DNA from: Flavobacteriaceae bacterium | Lineage (GTDB): Bacteria > Bacteroidota > Bacteroidia > Flavobacteriales > Flavobacteriaceae | Direction of reading: 5' to 3' | Length of the DNA stretch: 64,000 nucleotides | NCBI GenBank assembly: GCA_029248185.1 | Contig: JAQWJV010000041.1 | Location: 1-64,000 of the forward strand | Part shown: one piece after another, positions 8,704-19,547 of the stretch | Numbering within the stretch: position 1 is the stretch's first letter | How the letters are laid out: the number at the start of each line of letters is the position of its first letter | Translations under genes and position numbers: made by a program | The notes under the pieces: model-generated | Database searches by the model: none | Told to the model about the DNA's origin: nothing | Seen by the model: the letters and a program-made list of their open reading frames with translations, nothing else

Positions 8704-9663
8704 TTGCATACTCTAAAATCTTTTTTGAAAGTTGTTGTCCCTCTAAGTGTTGGCTTGTTCTTTATCTATTTGACCGTTAGTGCAACGACTCCTGAAGAGC
8801 GTGAATTAATTTTTAGCTACATTAAAAATGCTGATTATCGCTTTTTATTACTGTCTGTTCTTTTTGGAATTTTAAGCCACATCTCTCGAGCTTATCGCTG
8901 GAAATTCCTCCTTGCTCCCTTAGGGTACAAGCCACGCTTTATCAATTCTACATTGGCTGTCTTAATTGCTTATATCGCTAACCTGGGCATTCCGCGTTCT
9001 GGAGAAATCCTTAGGGCAACTACCTTAAGTTCATATGAAAAAATTCCTTTTGAAAAAACCTTTGGAACAATAATCGCAGAGCGATTGGTGGATCTAATTA
9101 TTTTACTCGGATTCATTCTATTAGCCTTAAGTCTTCAATTTGATCTTATCTGGGGGGTGCTAAAAGAAAAACAAATTTCTTCCAATTCTTTGATTCTTAC
9201 GGGGATATTATTCACTACTGTCTTTTTTATTATTCGTTTTTTATTTAAAAAAGAAAAATACCCCCTCATTATTAAAATAAAAAACTTTTTGAAAGGACTA
9301 TTAGAAGGTGTTTTAAGTCTCAAAACCATGCCCAACAAAGGGGCATTTATAGCCCATACCCTCTTCATTTGGGTGATGTATTTGGCCATGTTCTATGTGG
9401 TCAAATGGACGGTTCCGGAAATAGCAGTATTGGAATTAAATGCTTTAATTCCCGCATTTGTAATCGGAGGTTTAGCCATCTCTGCAACCAATGGTGGAAT
9501 AGGAATCTATCCTTTCTCAGTCGCCCTTATGTTAGCCGCTTTTGGAATATCAAACGAATCAGGACTTGCTTTTGGTTGGATTATGTGGACCTCGCAGACC
9601 TTGATGATTATCGTCTTTGGTAGTCTTTCCTTTTTTGTGCTACCTTTAGTCAATCGTCAATAA
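8704..9663 (+). CDS. YbhN/UPF0104-family integral membrane protein (LPG synthase TM-like)
   Basis: Polytopic membrane protein resembling the transmembrane domain of lysylphosphatidylglycerol synthases (YbhN family). It has about eight hydrophobic segments, SHISRAYRWKFLL near residue 60, NLGIPRSGEILRA near residue 98, and NGGIGIYPFSVA near residue 268, which are hallmarks of the family. The cytosolic aminoacyl-transferase domain is absent, so lipid lysinylation is not implied. Start is a TTG 3 nt after panD. Its role in the pan operon is unknown. Confidence 0.8.
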   Translation: MHTLKSFLKVVVPLSVGLFFIYLTVSATTPEERELIFSYIKNADYRFLLLSVLFGILSHISRAYRWKFLLAPLGYKPRFINSTLAVLIAYIANLGIPRSGEILRATTLSSYEKIPFEKTFGTIIAERLVDLIILLGFILLALSLQFDLIWGVLKEKQISSNSLILTGILFTTVFFIIRFLFKKEKYPLIIKIKNFLKGLLEGVLSLKTMPNKGAFIAHTLFIWVMYLAMFYVVKWTVPEIAVLELNALIPAFVIGGLAISATNGGIGIYPFSVALMLAAFGISNESGLAFGWIMWTSQTLMIIVFGSLSFFVLPLVNRQ

Positions 9664-9682
9664 AAGACTGTAAATTCAAAGT

Positions 9683-11035
9683 ATGGCTAAAATTAAAAAA
9701 GCCTTTTTCTGTCAAAATTGTGGAGCACAACACGCCCAATGGCAAGGTCAATGCCACGCGTGTAAAGAATGGAACACCTTGGTAGAAGAAATTATTGAAA
9801 AGGAAGCGCCTAAAGAATGGGCTAAGGAAGTGGTTAGGGAAATAACAAGTCCTGTTCGAATGGATTCAATAGATGTGGCTGAGGTTCCAAGAATAAAAAC
9901 ACAAGATGAAGAATTAAATCGTGTACTCGGTGGAGGGCTAGTTCCCGGATCCGTTATTCTCTTGGGTGGAGAACCAGGAATTGGTAAATCAACGCTATTA
10001 CTTCAAGTCTCTTTGAGTTTAAAAACCCCTGTTTTATATATTTCGGGAGAGGAAAGCCAACAGCAGATCAAACTTCGTGCTGACCGAATGGGATTGGACG
10101 GAAAAAACTGCTTTGTCTTAAGTCAAACAGAAACACAAAAAATTTTTCAGCAAATTCAAAAAGTAAATCCTGAGCTATTAATCATCGATTCGATTCAAAC
10201 ACTCCACAGCAATTATATCGAAAGCGGAGCTGGAAGTGTTTCTCAAATTAGAGCTACTGCAAGTGAATTAATTCAATTTGCAAAAAGCACCAATACTCCT
10301 GTAATCTTGGTAGGTCATATTACTAAGGATGGAAACATTGCTGGCCCTAAAATTTTAGAACATATGGTTGATACCGTACTTCAATTTGAAGGAGACAGAA
10401 ATCATATTTATCGGATCCTTAGAGCGCAAAAGAACCGCTTTGGAGCCACTTCTGAAATTGGAATTTATGAAATGATTTCTCAAGGCTTACGCCAAGTGAC
10501 TAATCCTAGTGAAGTATTAATTTCAGAAAGAGAGGAGGCTTTGAGTGGTCATGCTATTGCTGCAACGGTTGAAGGAATTCGCCCCTTAATGATCGAAGTA
10601 CAAGCTTTAGTAAGTACTGCTGTATACGGAACGCCACAACGAAGCAGTACCGGTTTTAACGCCAAACGCCTAAATATGCTACTCGCTGTACTAGAAAAAA
10701 GAGCCGGTTTTGCACTAGGAAGTAAAGATGTATTTATCAATATTACTGGGGGAATGAATATTGAAGACCCTGCTTTAGACATGGCAGTAATCGCAGCATT
10801 ACTCTCCAGTTATCATGATATCCCCATTGCACAAAATACTTGTTTTGCAGCAGAAATTGGTCTCTCTGGAGAAATTCGTCCGGTGTCTAAAGCTGAAATT
10901 CGAATTCAAGAGGCTGAAAAACTAGGCTTTGACAGTATTGCCATTTCAAAGTTTTCTAAACTAGGATCCCAACCGAAACAAATAAAAATTCAAGCTTTTT
11001 CTAAAGTAGAAAACCTTGTTGAATTTCTTTTTTAA
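9683..11035 (+). CDS. radA: DNA repair protein RadA
   Basis: RecA-like ATPase that helps branch migration and recombination intermediate processing. The N-terminal zinc finger uses Cys10, Cys13, Cys24 and Cys27; Walker A GGEPGIGKST lies at residues 95-104; the RadA-specific KNRFG motif lies near residue 248; a Lon-protease-like C-terminal domain follows. Length of 450 is standard. It starts 19 nt after the YbhN-like gene and is likely read from the pan operon or a nearby promoter. Confidence 0.96.
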   Translation: MAKIKKAFFCQNCGAQHAQWQGQCHACKEWNTLVEEIIEKEAPKEWAKEVVREITSPVRMDSIDVAEVPRIKTQDEELNRVLGGGLVPGSVILLGGEPGIGKSTLLLQVSLSLKTPVLYISGEESQQQIKLRADRMGLDGKNCFVLSQTETQKIFQQIQKVNPELLIIDSIQTLHSNYIESGAGSVSQIRATASELIQFAKSTNTPVILVGHITKDGNIAGPKILEHMVDTVLQFEGDRNHIYRILRAQKNRFGATSEIGIYEMISQGLRQVTNPSEVLISEREEALSGHAIAATVEGIRPLMIEVQALVSTAVYGTPQRSSTGFNAKRLNMLLAVLEKRAGFALGSKDVFINITGGMNIEDPALDMAVIAALLSSYHDIPIAQNTCFAAEIGLSGEIRPVSKAEIRIQEAEKLGFDSIAISKFSKLGSQPKQIKIQAFSKVENLVEFLF

Positions 11036-11060
11036 TCCTTTTTCCTTTTAAAAAAAGAAA

Positions 11061-11068
11061 TACCTTTA
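11061..11068 (+). promoter_or_regulatory. -7 box for gdhA
   Basis: TACCTTTA, one base from TAnnTTTG, lies 29 nt before the gdhA ATG in the only intergenic gap upstream. No clear -33 element. Confidence 0.35.
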
Positions 11069-11077
11069 ACTAACTAA

Positions 11078-12430
<1,353 letters not shown>

Positions 12431-12442
12431 ATTAAAGATTTC

Positions 12443-13168
12443 GTGCAAGCATCCATTGAAGCCCTCACCCTTACAACAGTAAAATACGGCGATTCTAGTT
12501 TAATTGCAGCATGCTATACCAAACAGTATGGGCTGCAGTCATATATGCTTAAAGGGATTTTGGCTTCACGAACCCAAAAAAAAATCCCCAAAGCGCTATT
12601 TGAACCCTTATCCCTTTTGGAAATTGAAGCTCCAAAAAATCCTACCGATCGTTTGGGCTACATAAAAGAGGCTAAACTTCACTTCCCCTATGCATCCATT
12701 CCTTTTGATCTTAGAAAAAAAACACTCCTTTTTTTCTTAGCAGAAGTGATTCATCAGGTTGTGAAAGAAGAACAAGAAGCCAATATTGAATTGTATTCGT
12801 TTTTAAAAAAAAGAATGCTTTGGCTGGATGTCGAAGAAAATGTCGGCTTATTTCACGTTAAGTTAATGTTAGATCTTTCAAAGTTCATTGGTTTTTATCC
12901 CAATATAACCGAAAAGAACGCCCCCTATTTTGATCTAGAAACCGGATGCATGAGTCATAACAAACCCAGGGGAGCCTTCCTAGAGGGATCCATGAAAATA
13001 GCGTGGATACAACTATTGGGCATGGAATTTGATACCATAGGGGAAATTAAGTTTACAAGAAAAGAAAAATCTACTTTATTAGATTTTGCAGTGCTTTATT
13101 TCGAACTACATTTACAACAATTCAAACCACCAAGATCAACCAAAATATTGAATGAAATTTTTAAGTAA
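12443..13168 (+). CDS. recO: DNA repair protein RecO
   Basis: Recombination mediator of the RecFOR pathway that loads RecA on SSB-coated DNA. The N-terminal OB-fold region (TTVKYGDSSLIAACYTKQYG) and the downstream helical region match Bacteroidota RecO. Length 241 is normal. The start is a GTG at 12443, which gives the usual short N-terminus. The last 17 nt overlap the start of the TonB-dependent receptor gene, implying co-transcription. Confidence 0.9.
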   Translation: MQASIEALTLTTVKYGDSSLIAACYTKQYGLQSYMLKGILASRTQKKIPKALFEPLSLLEIEAPKNPTDRLGYIKEAKLHFPYASIPFDLRKKTLLFFLAEVIHQVVKEEQEANIELYSFLKKRMLWLDVEENVGLFHVKLMLDLSKFIGFYPNITEKNAPYFDLETGCMSHNKPRGAFLEGSMKIAWIQLLGMEFDTIGEIKFTRKEKSTLLDFAVLYFELHLQQFKPPRSTKILNEIFK

Positions 13169-15629
13169 GCTAACTATTTTCTTTCTGCTAATTTCGCCTT
13201 TGTTCCTGATGGCACAGAGTATACTTGTATTGGATGCTGCCTCAGGTGACCCCATTGAAGGAGCTGCACTTTTCAATCAAGAAAAAACAAAATCAAGCCT
13301 CACCGATGAAAACGGAAGCGCCTCCCTTTCGGCCTTTTTAGAAAAGGAACGCGTATACATTCAGTATTATGGATACAAAACCTTGTCCATTCAACTTAAA
13401 TTAAAAAATATTCAAGATGGAATTACGATTCGACTCGAGGCCGAAGAGCAAACCTTAGATGAAGTTATTTTATCTGTTGCACGAAAAGCCTCTAACAGAA
13501 AACAAATTGCCGAAAAAGTGAATGTAGTCAGTGCAAGTGAGATTAAACTTCAACGCCCAGCCAATGGGGCTGATCTTGTAGGGCTTAGTCCGGGTGTGCG
13601 AATCCAAAAAAGTCAAGGAGGTGGTGGGAGTCCGGTTATTAGGGGATTTGAAGCCAATCGATTACTGCTGGTGGTGGATGGTGTTCGTATGAATAATGCA
13701 ATCTATAGAAGTGGTCATTTGCAAAATTCGATAACAATTAATCCCAACAATATAGAACGTGTTGAAGTTGTTTTTGGGTCTTCCTCTGTTGGCTATGGGT
13801 CAGATGCCCTGGGTGGAGTGATTCATTACTATACCCGCAGTCCATTAATCAATAGCGAGAAAAAAATTTCTACACAAGTTTCAAGTGACTTCTCAACGGC
13901 TGATAATGCTACAATCAATTCGTTCTCTACTGAAGTTAGTTTTAAGAAATGGGCAAGTTTGACCAGTATTAGTCATTCATCATTTGGTGACATTAGGATG
14001 GGGAAAAATAGAACCCATGGCTATCCAGATTGGGGACTGACTCCATTTTATTCTGCCAATTCAAGAAGCCAATACAGCCCTGTGCCCTTAGAAAATGAAA
14101 ACCCATTGATTCAAAAAAATACAGCTTATGATCAATTGGATTTATTTCAAAAATTTTTAGTGCAGATCAACGAAAAACGTCAGCTTTCACTGAATCTTCA
14201 ATACTCCAATTCTTCTGACATTCCCCGATATGACAAACTGGTGGAAACACGTAATGGAAATCTTCGATTTGCTGAATGGTATTACGGTCCTCAAAAACGT
14301 TTATTTATTTCCCCTCAATATAAATTTTTTACTGATAAAAAATTCTTGAATTCTGGACGCGTCACATTTGGATATCAGCATCTTGAAGAATCCAGAAATA
14401 GTCGTGAATTTGAAAGTCTTACAAGAGAATATCAAAGAGAGAAAGTGAAAGTATTTAGTTTGAATGGAGATTTTGAATTTGATTTAGACGAAAAACATTC
14501 CTTTTCCTATGGCTTTGAGGGAACCTATAATAAAGTTCGCTCTTTGGCTTATGAATACGATCTATTAATCAATCAAAATAACATAGAAGGGAGTAGCCCT
14601 AGACTACCTATCCCCACTCGCTATCCAAGCGCAAAAAGCTCTTATGGGAGCTTTGCCCTTTTCATCAATTGGGTTTGGGACCTCAACGAAAAATTAACTT
14701 TAAATGCAGGGGCACGAATCACTACCACAAGATTGGCTGCGCGTTGGAAGGAGTCTTATAATATTAATTCTTTAATCTCGGAAGTCAATCTTAATAATGA
14801 GGCTTTAACTGAAACCTTAGCCCTAACTTACCGTCCCTCAGAAAAAAAACAATGGAATGTGATTGTTTCTAATGGTTTTAGGAATCCAAACATTGACGAT
14901 GTTGGGAAAATTAGAGAAAATAAAGGCATCCTTGTTGTTCCCAACCCTTTTCTTTTCCCAGAATACGCATATAATTTCGAACTGGGCTTTACCAATTATC
15001 TGAATTTACCCAAAAATTACATCTCCATTAGAGGGTTTACAACACTTATTTCACGGCATATTGGACGTGATAATTACGTGATTTTTGCTGACAACACGAC
15101 CCCTGACATGAATACTATTCTTTATCAAGGAAAAGAAGTTGAAACTTTTGCCAATATTAATTCTGGAGACCGTTATCTATTTGGGGGGTCTATTGACGGT
15201 TATTATTCTTTCCTAGATTCGTTTTCAATTCTAGCCAATGTATCCTTTATTGAGGCTGGAAAAAATAAAAGATACGGCCCTTTACCCTCTGTTTCTCCTA
15301 TTTTTGGAAATCTGCTCTTAAACTATCAAAAACAAGCTTGGATAGCTAGCTTGCGCTTTCAATTTAGCGGCAGTAAAAATCCAGACACCTACAGCATAGG
15401 AGGAGAAGATGGTTTAGAGGAAACTCCCTTGATATCTGAAAATCTAGGGATTTATGCCGGAAGCCCCGCATGGAATGATTTGTCCTTCTTGACACAATAT
15501 AATTGGAAAGAAAATATAACTTTTCGATTGGGTATAGACAACATCTTTGACATTCATTATCGTAGCTTTGCCTCTGGCGTATCTGCACCTGGGAGAAATT
15601 TTAAAATAGGGGCTAATATTTCTTTTTAA
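13152..15629 (+). CDS. TonB-dependent outer-membrane receptor
   Basis: Outer-membrane active transporter energised by TonB. A signal peptide ends near MAQS (residues 1-21). A carboxypeptidase-regulatory-like beta domain follows (about 22-100), then the plug (VIRGFEANRLLLVVDGVRMN near residue 165), and a long beta-barrel ending in the aromatic residue Phe. No SusD partner is present, so this is not a SusC-type glycan importer. The substrate (metal chelate, vitamin or other) cannot be read from sequence. It starts within the recO gene, overlapping by 17 nt. Confidence 0.88.
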   Translation: MKFLSKLTIFFLLISPLFLMAQSILVLDAASGDPIEGAALFNQEKTKSSLTDENGSASLSAFLEKERVYIQYYGYKTLSIQLKLKNIQDGITIRLEAEEQTLDEVILSVARKASNRKQIAEKVNVVSASEIKLQRPANGADLVGLSPGVRIQKSQGGGGSPVIRGFEANRLLLVVDGVRMNNAIYRSGHLQNSITINPNNIERVEVVFGSSSVGYGSDALGGVIHYYTRSPLINSEKKISTQVSSDFSTADNATINSFSTEVSFKKWASLTSISHSSFGDIRMGKNRTHGYPDWGLTPFYSANSRSQYSPVPLENENPLIQKNTAYDQLDLFQKFLVQINEKRQLSLNLQYSNSSDIPRYDKLVETRNGNLRFAEWYYGPQKRLFISPQYKFFTDKKFLNSGRVTFGYQHLEESRNSREFESLTREYQREKVKVFSLNGDFEFDLDEKHSFSYGFEGTYNKVRSLAYEYDLLINQNNIEGSSPRLPIPTRYPSAKSSYGSFALFINWVWDLNEKLTLNAGARITTTRLAARWKESYNINSLISEVNLNNEALTETLALTYRPSEKKQWNVIVSNGFRNPNIDDVGKIRENKGILVVPNPFLFPEYAYNFELGFTNYLNLPKNYISIRGFTTLISRHIGRDNYVIFADNTTPDMNTILYQGKEVETFANINSGDRYLFGGSIDGYYSFLDSFSILANVSFIEAGKNKRYGPLPSVSPIFGNLLLNYQKQAWIASLRFQFSGSKNPDTYSIGGEDGLEETPLISENLGIYAGSPAWNDLSFLTQYNWKENITFRLGIDNIFDIHYRSFASGVSAPGRNFKIGANISF

Positions 15630-15687
15630 TACTTACAGTGCTAGTAGCCTAGTATCATAAAAAACACGCTGTTTTCTTTAAATTAAT

Positions 15688-15695
15688 TACTTTCG
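15688..15695 (+). promoter_or_regulatory. -7 box upstream of ileS
   Basis: TACTTTCG, close to TAnnTTTG, lies about 90 nt before the ileS ATG in a 157-nt gap and implies a leader of roughly 85 nt. I saw no T-box-like or strongly folded element in that leader. Confidence 0.35.
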
Positions 15696-15786
15696 CATTT
15701 GAATGCAAAAAATGGTAGTTTTCAATTACTATTTTAATATTTTATTTACAATACACTAAGACTAGAATACAAACGAAAAACCAAGC

Positions 15787-18700
15787 ATGAAATTCAAGGA
15801 ATACAAAGGGCTAAACTTACCTCAAATTGCTGATGAGATATTGGGTTCTTGGAAGGAAAACAACACCTTTTCAGAAAGCATAAGTCTTCGTGAAGGGAAA
15901 CCCTCCTTTGTCTTTTATGAAGGTCCTCCCTCTGCCAATGGAATGCCGGGGATTCATCATGTTATGGCTCGTGCGATCAAAGATATTTTTTGTCGCTACA
16001 AAACACAAAAAGGATTTCAAGTGCACCGTAAAGCAGGGTGGGATACACATGGTCTTCCTGTAGAACTTGGTGTTGAAAAAGAATTAGGAATTTCCAAAGA
16101 TGCGATAGGCAAATCAATTACTGTAGAAGAATACAACCAAGCTTGTAAAAAAGCGGTTATGCGATATACCGATGTCTGGAATGAACTGACCCAACGCATT
16201 GGCTACTGGGTAGATATGGAAGATCCATATGTTACTTATACTTCAAAATATATGGAGTCGGTATGGTGGTTGCTAAAACAAATCCACGAAAAAGGACTTT
16301 TGTACAAAGGCTACACAATCCAGCCTTATTCCCCCATGGCAGGAACAGGATTAAGTTCTCATGAACTCAATCAACCCGGAACTTATCAAAATGTAACAGA
16401 CACTACAATAACAGCACAATTTAAAGCAAAAAAGGAGAGTCTTCACAATACTCTAGAAGCAGAAATTCCGCTCTATTTGTTGGCATGGACCACTACCCCC
16501 TGGACGCTCCCATCCAATACTGCGTTGACCGTTGGAAAGAATATTGACTATGTAGTTGTTCGTACTTACAATCAATATACTTTCGAGCCCGTCCGAGTTC
16601 TATTAGCAAAAGCCTTGCTTTCCAAGCAATTTGGAAAGAAGTATATTTTACAAGACGATCTAAAAACCTATCAAGCTGGAGATAAAACTATTCCTTACTT
16701 AATCGAAAATGAAATAAAAGGAAGAGAATTGATTGGAATTCGCTACGAACAGCTATGGACCGCAGCCCCATTACCCTTAACACATCCAGAAAATGCTTTC
16801 CGAGTGATTGCAGGAGATTTTGTGACTACAGAAGAGGGAACAGGTATTGTACATACGGCGCCTACCTTTGGAGCAGATGACGCCAAAGTAGCCAAAGAAG
16901 CTAAACCTGAGGTTCCGCCCTTATTGGTTTTAGATGAAAATCACAATGCAGTCCCACTAGTAGATCTCCAAGGTCGTTTTAGAACTGAAGTTGGTCCTTT
17001 AGGAGGTCGTTATGTTAAAAATGAATACTATCCCGAAGGAGAAGCCCCAGAACGTTCAACCGATGTGGAGATCGCTATTCAACTCAAGGAGGAAAATCGA
17101 GCGTTTAAGGTTGAAAAATACGTTCACTCCTACCCGAATTGTTGGAGAACCGATAAACCCATTTTATATTATCCATTAGATTCTTGGTTCATCAAAGTGA
17201 CCGATGTACGAGATCAAATGGTGGATCTCAACCAAGAAATCAACTGGAAACCAAAATCAACTGGAGAAGGGCGATTTGGGAATTGGCTTTCCAATGCAAA
17301 CGACTGGAATCTTTCTCGCTCACGTTTTTGGGGGATTCCCTTGCCCGTTTGGCGGACCGAAGATGGGCAAGAAACTCAAATAATGGGGTCTATTGCAGAA
17401 TTAAAAGATGCAATTGATTTAGCAGTAGAAAAAGGAATGATGCAAGAAAATCCTTTTCGAAATTTTCAAGAAGGTGATTTTTCAGCGTCCAATTACGACC
17501 CCATAGACCTCCACAAGAACGTTGTTGACCAAATTGTGTTATGTAGCGCAAAAGGACAACCCATGTATAGAGAATCCGATTTGATTGATGTCTGGTTTGA
17601 TTCAGGAGCAATGCCTTATGCACAATGGCACTATCCGTTTGAAAATAAAAATAAAATTGATTCTGGAGAACGCTTCCCTGCAGATTATATCGCCGAAGGG
17701 GTGGACCAAACTAGAGGCTGGTTTTATACTTTACATGCTATTGGAACACTTGTTTTTGGTAAAAAAGCATACAAAAATGTCGTCTCCAATGGATTGGTTT
17801 TAGATAAATCAGGACAAAAAATGTCCAAGCGTTTGGGCAATGCAGTAGATCCATTCGAGACACTCGATCAATACGGAGCCGATGCAACCCGATGGTATAT
17901 GATCTCCAATGCCAACCCTTGGGATAATTTAAAATTTGATGCTGATGGAATTGCTGAGGTACAACGTAAATTTTTTGGTACGCTCTATAACACCTATTCA
18001 TTCTTCAGCTTGTATGCCAATATTGATGCTTTTGATCCTAAGAAAGAAAAAACTGTACCTTTTGAAGACAGAACAGAGCTAGATCGTTGGATATTATCAG
18101 AATTACACAGTTTAATTCAAACTGTAGATGCTGCTTTCGAAGAGTATGAACCAACCAAAGCCAGTCGAGCGATTTCAGATTTTGTACAAGAGAAATTAAG
18201 TAACTGGTATGTACGTCTTTGTCGTAGACGTTTTTGGAAAGGAGAGTATGGCTTAGACAAGATCGCTGCTTACCAAACGCTTCATGAATGCTTGGTTACT
18301 GTTTCAAAGCTAGCCGCTCCTGTAGCGCCCTTTTATATGGATCGTTTGTATCAAGATTTAACTCAAGAAAATGTCTCAATACATTTAACCGATTTTCCTG
18401 AAGCGAATAAAGACCTTATTAATGCCGATTTAGAGCATCAGATTAATACCGCAAGAACGCTGACCTCTTTGGCCTTATCCCTTCGGAAAAAAGAACAAGT
18501 CCGTGTTCGTCAACCCTTACAAAAGATAATCATCCCTGTAAAAGACCAAGCAGAAAGAAATCGTATTGAGCAAATCACAGAACAACTAAAAGGAGAAATA
18601 AACATTAAAACCGTTGAACTTCTGGATGATGCAAATTCACTTTTAGTAAAAGAAATTAAACCTAATTTTAAAACTTTGGGGCCTCGTTTTGGCAAAGAAG

Positions 18701-18936
18701 TGAAAGCAGTAGTTGAGCTTATCAAAAGTTTAAATGAAGAACAAATCAATCAATTAGAAGGAAAAGGAACCCTTGAAGTACAACTAAACGAAAAAAACCT
18801 TATTTTAGAACGTTCGGACATAGAAGTCTCTTTCAAAGATATTGACGGATGGCAAGTTGCCCAAGGAGGCGGAATGACCGTAGCTCTCGACATGACATTG
18901 ACACCCGAATTGGTTCAAGAAGGTATTGCAAGATAA
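15787..18936 (+). CDS. ileS: Isoleucyl-tRNA synthetase, interrupted by an in-frame TAA before the C-terminus
   Basis: Charges tRNA-Ile. The HIGH-equivalent region (NGMPGIHHVM, residues 51-60), the CP1 editing domain and the KMSKR loop (residue 678) are intact, of the longer type without a C-terminal zinc finger. Reading stops at a TAA (18934-18936) directly after ELVQEGIAR. The conserved family sequence there reads IARELVNRIQNLRK, and the next codons do encode LVNRIQNLRK in the same frame. The simplest reading is a GAA-to-TAA nonsense change at codon 1050 of 1127. All catalytic and anticodon-binding parts precede it. Base-call error, a tolerated truncation and readthrough are all possible. 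First gene of an ileS/dksA-like/lspA operon. Confidence 0.93.
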   Translation: MKFKEYKGLNLPQIADEILGSWKENNTFSESISLREGKPSFVFYEGPPSANGMPGIHHVMARAIKDIFCRYKTQKGFQVHRKAGWDTHGLPVELGVEKELGISKDAIGKSITVEEYNQACKKAVMRYTDVWNELTQRIGYWVDMEDPYVTYTSKYMESVWWLLKQIHEKGLLYKGYTIQPYSPMAGTGLSSHELNQPGTYQNVTDTTITAQFKAKKESLHNTLEAEIPLYLLAWTTTPWTLPSNTALTVGKNIDYVVVRTYNQYTFEPVRVLLAKALLSKQFGKKYILQDDLKTYQAGDKTIPYLIENEIKGRELIGIRYEQLWTAAPLPLTHPENAFRVIAGDFVTTEEGTGIVHTAPTFGADDAKVAKEAKPEVPPLLVLDENHNAVPLVDLQGRFRTEVGPLGGRYVKNEYYPEGEAPERSTDVEIAIQLKEENRAFKVEKYVHSYPNCWRTDKPILYYPLDSWFIKVTDVRDQMVDLNQEINWKPKSTGEGRFGNWLSNANDWNLSRSRFWGIPLPVWRTEDGQETQIMGSIAELKDAIDLAVEKGMMQENPFRNFQEGDFSASNYDPIDLHKNVVDQIVLCSAKGQPMYRESDLIDVWFDSGAMPYAQWHYPFENKNKIDSGERFPADYIAEGVDQTRGWFYTLHAIGTLVFGKKAYKNVVSNGLVLDKSGQKMSKRLGNAVDPFETLDQYGADATRWYMISNANPWDNLKFDADGIAEVQRKFFGTLYNTYSFFSLYANIDAFDPKKEKTVPFEDRTELDRWILSELHSLIQTVDAAFEEYEPTKASRAISDFVQEKLSNWYVRLCRRRFWKGEYGLDKIAAYQTLHECLVTVSKLAAPVAPFYMDRLYQDLTQENVSIHLTDFPEANKDLINADLEHQINTARTLTSLALSLRKKEQVRVRQPLQKIIIPVKDQAERNRIEQITEQLKGEINIKTVELLDDANSLLVKEIKPNFKTLGPRFGKEVKAVVELIKSLNEEQINQLEGKGTLEVQLNEKNLILERSDIEVSFKDIDGWQVAQGGGMTVALDMTLTPELVQEGIAR

Positions 18937-19170
18937 TTAGTCAATAGAATTCAAAACCTCAGAAAAGATAGTGGCCTAGAGGTGACTGATAAAATTGCTG
19001 TTTTCCTAAAAAACGAACCCCAATTAGATGCTGCAGTTTCAGAAAATAAAAATTATATATTGTCTGAAATCCTTGCTGAAAATTTAACTTTTGAGCCGAA
19101 TTTAACAAACGGTTTAAGTCTTGAATTTGAAAATATAAAAACCATAATACGAATACAAAAATTATCCTGA
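18937..19170 (+). pseudogene. ileS: In-frame C-terminal remainder of ileS beyond the premature stop
   Basis: The 77 sense codons after the TAA stay in the ileS frame and read LVNRIQNLRKDSGLEVTDKI and onward, ending IIRIQKLS. This is the usual C-terminal tail of Bacteroidota IleS. The tail shows no second stop or frameshift and ends in a TGA sharing one base with the ATG of the next gene. That suggests either very recent inactivation, readthrough or a sequence error. The first internal in-frame start is a GTG at 18982, but independent translation is unlikely. Confidence 0.8.
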
Positions 19171-19547
19171 TGAGCGAAAAAACAAAATATAGCGATGCGG
19201 AACTACAAGAATTCAAAAGCTTGATCGAAGAAAAGATTCAAAAGGCACGATTAGATCTTGACTTATTGAGAAGTTCCTACATGAATGATGGAAACAATGG
19301 GACAGAAGATACAGCACCCACCTTTAAAGCGTTTGAAGAAGGTTCTGAAACCATGTCCAAAGAAGCCAATACACAATTAGCCATTCGACAAGAAAAGTTT
19401 ATTCGAGATCTTAAAAATGCATTGATAAGAATTGAAAATAAAACCTACGGAATTTGCCGTGTTACAGGAAAGCTAATCAATAAAAAACGCTTATTTCTGG
19501 TACCTCATGCAACCTTGAGTATTGAGGCAAAAAACATGCAAAAATAA
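19170..19547 (+). CDS. TraR/DksA-family protein (Bacteroidota short type)
   Basis: Belongs to the DksA/TraR family, whose members bind RNA polymerase in the secondary channel. A helical N-terminal region is followed by YGICRVTGKLINKKRL and VPHATLSIEAK. The usual four-cysteine zinc finger is reduced to a single Cys, as is common in this Bacteroidota subgroup. 125 residues. Its ATG overlaps the ileS stop by one base (TGATG), indicating translational coupling. How it is expressed with the ileS nonsense codon upstream is an open question. Confidence 0.82.
   Translation: MSEKTKYSDAELQEFKSLIEEKIQKARLDLDLLRSSYMNDGNNGTEDTAPTFKAFEEGSETMSKEANTQLAIRQEKFIRDLKNALIRIENKTYGICRVTGKLINKKRLFLVPHATLSIEAKNMQK

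Noticed and set aside
13152-15629. TonB receptor as a SusC of a polysaccharide utilisation locus
   Set aside because: No SusD neighbour and no glycan genes around; it is embedded between recO and ileS.
18934-18936. ileS TAA as recoded Sec or Pyl
   Set aside because: Those use TGA or TAG; TAA with a conserved Glu at this site fits a point mutation better.
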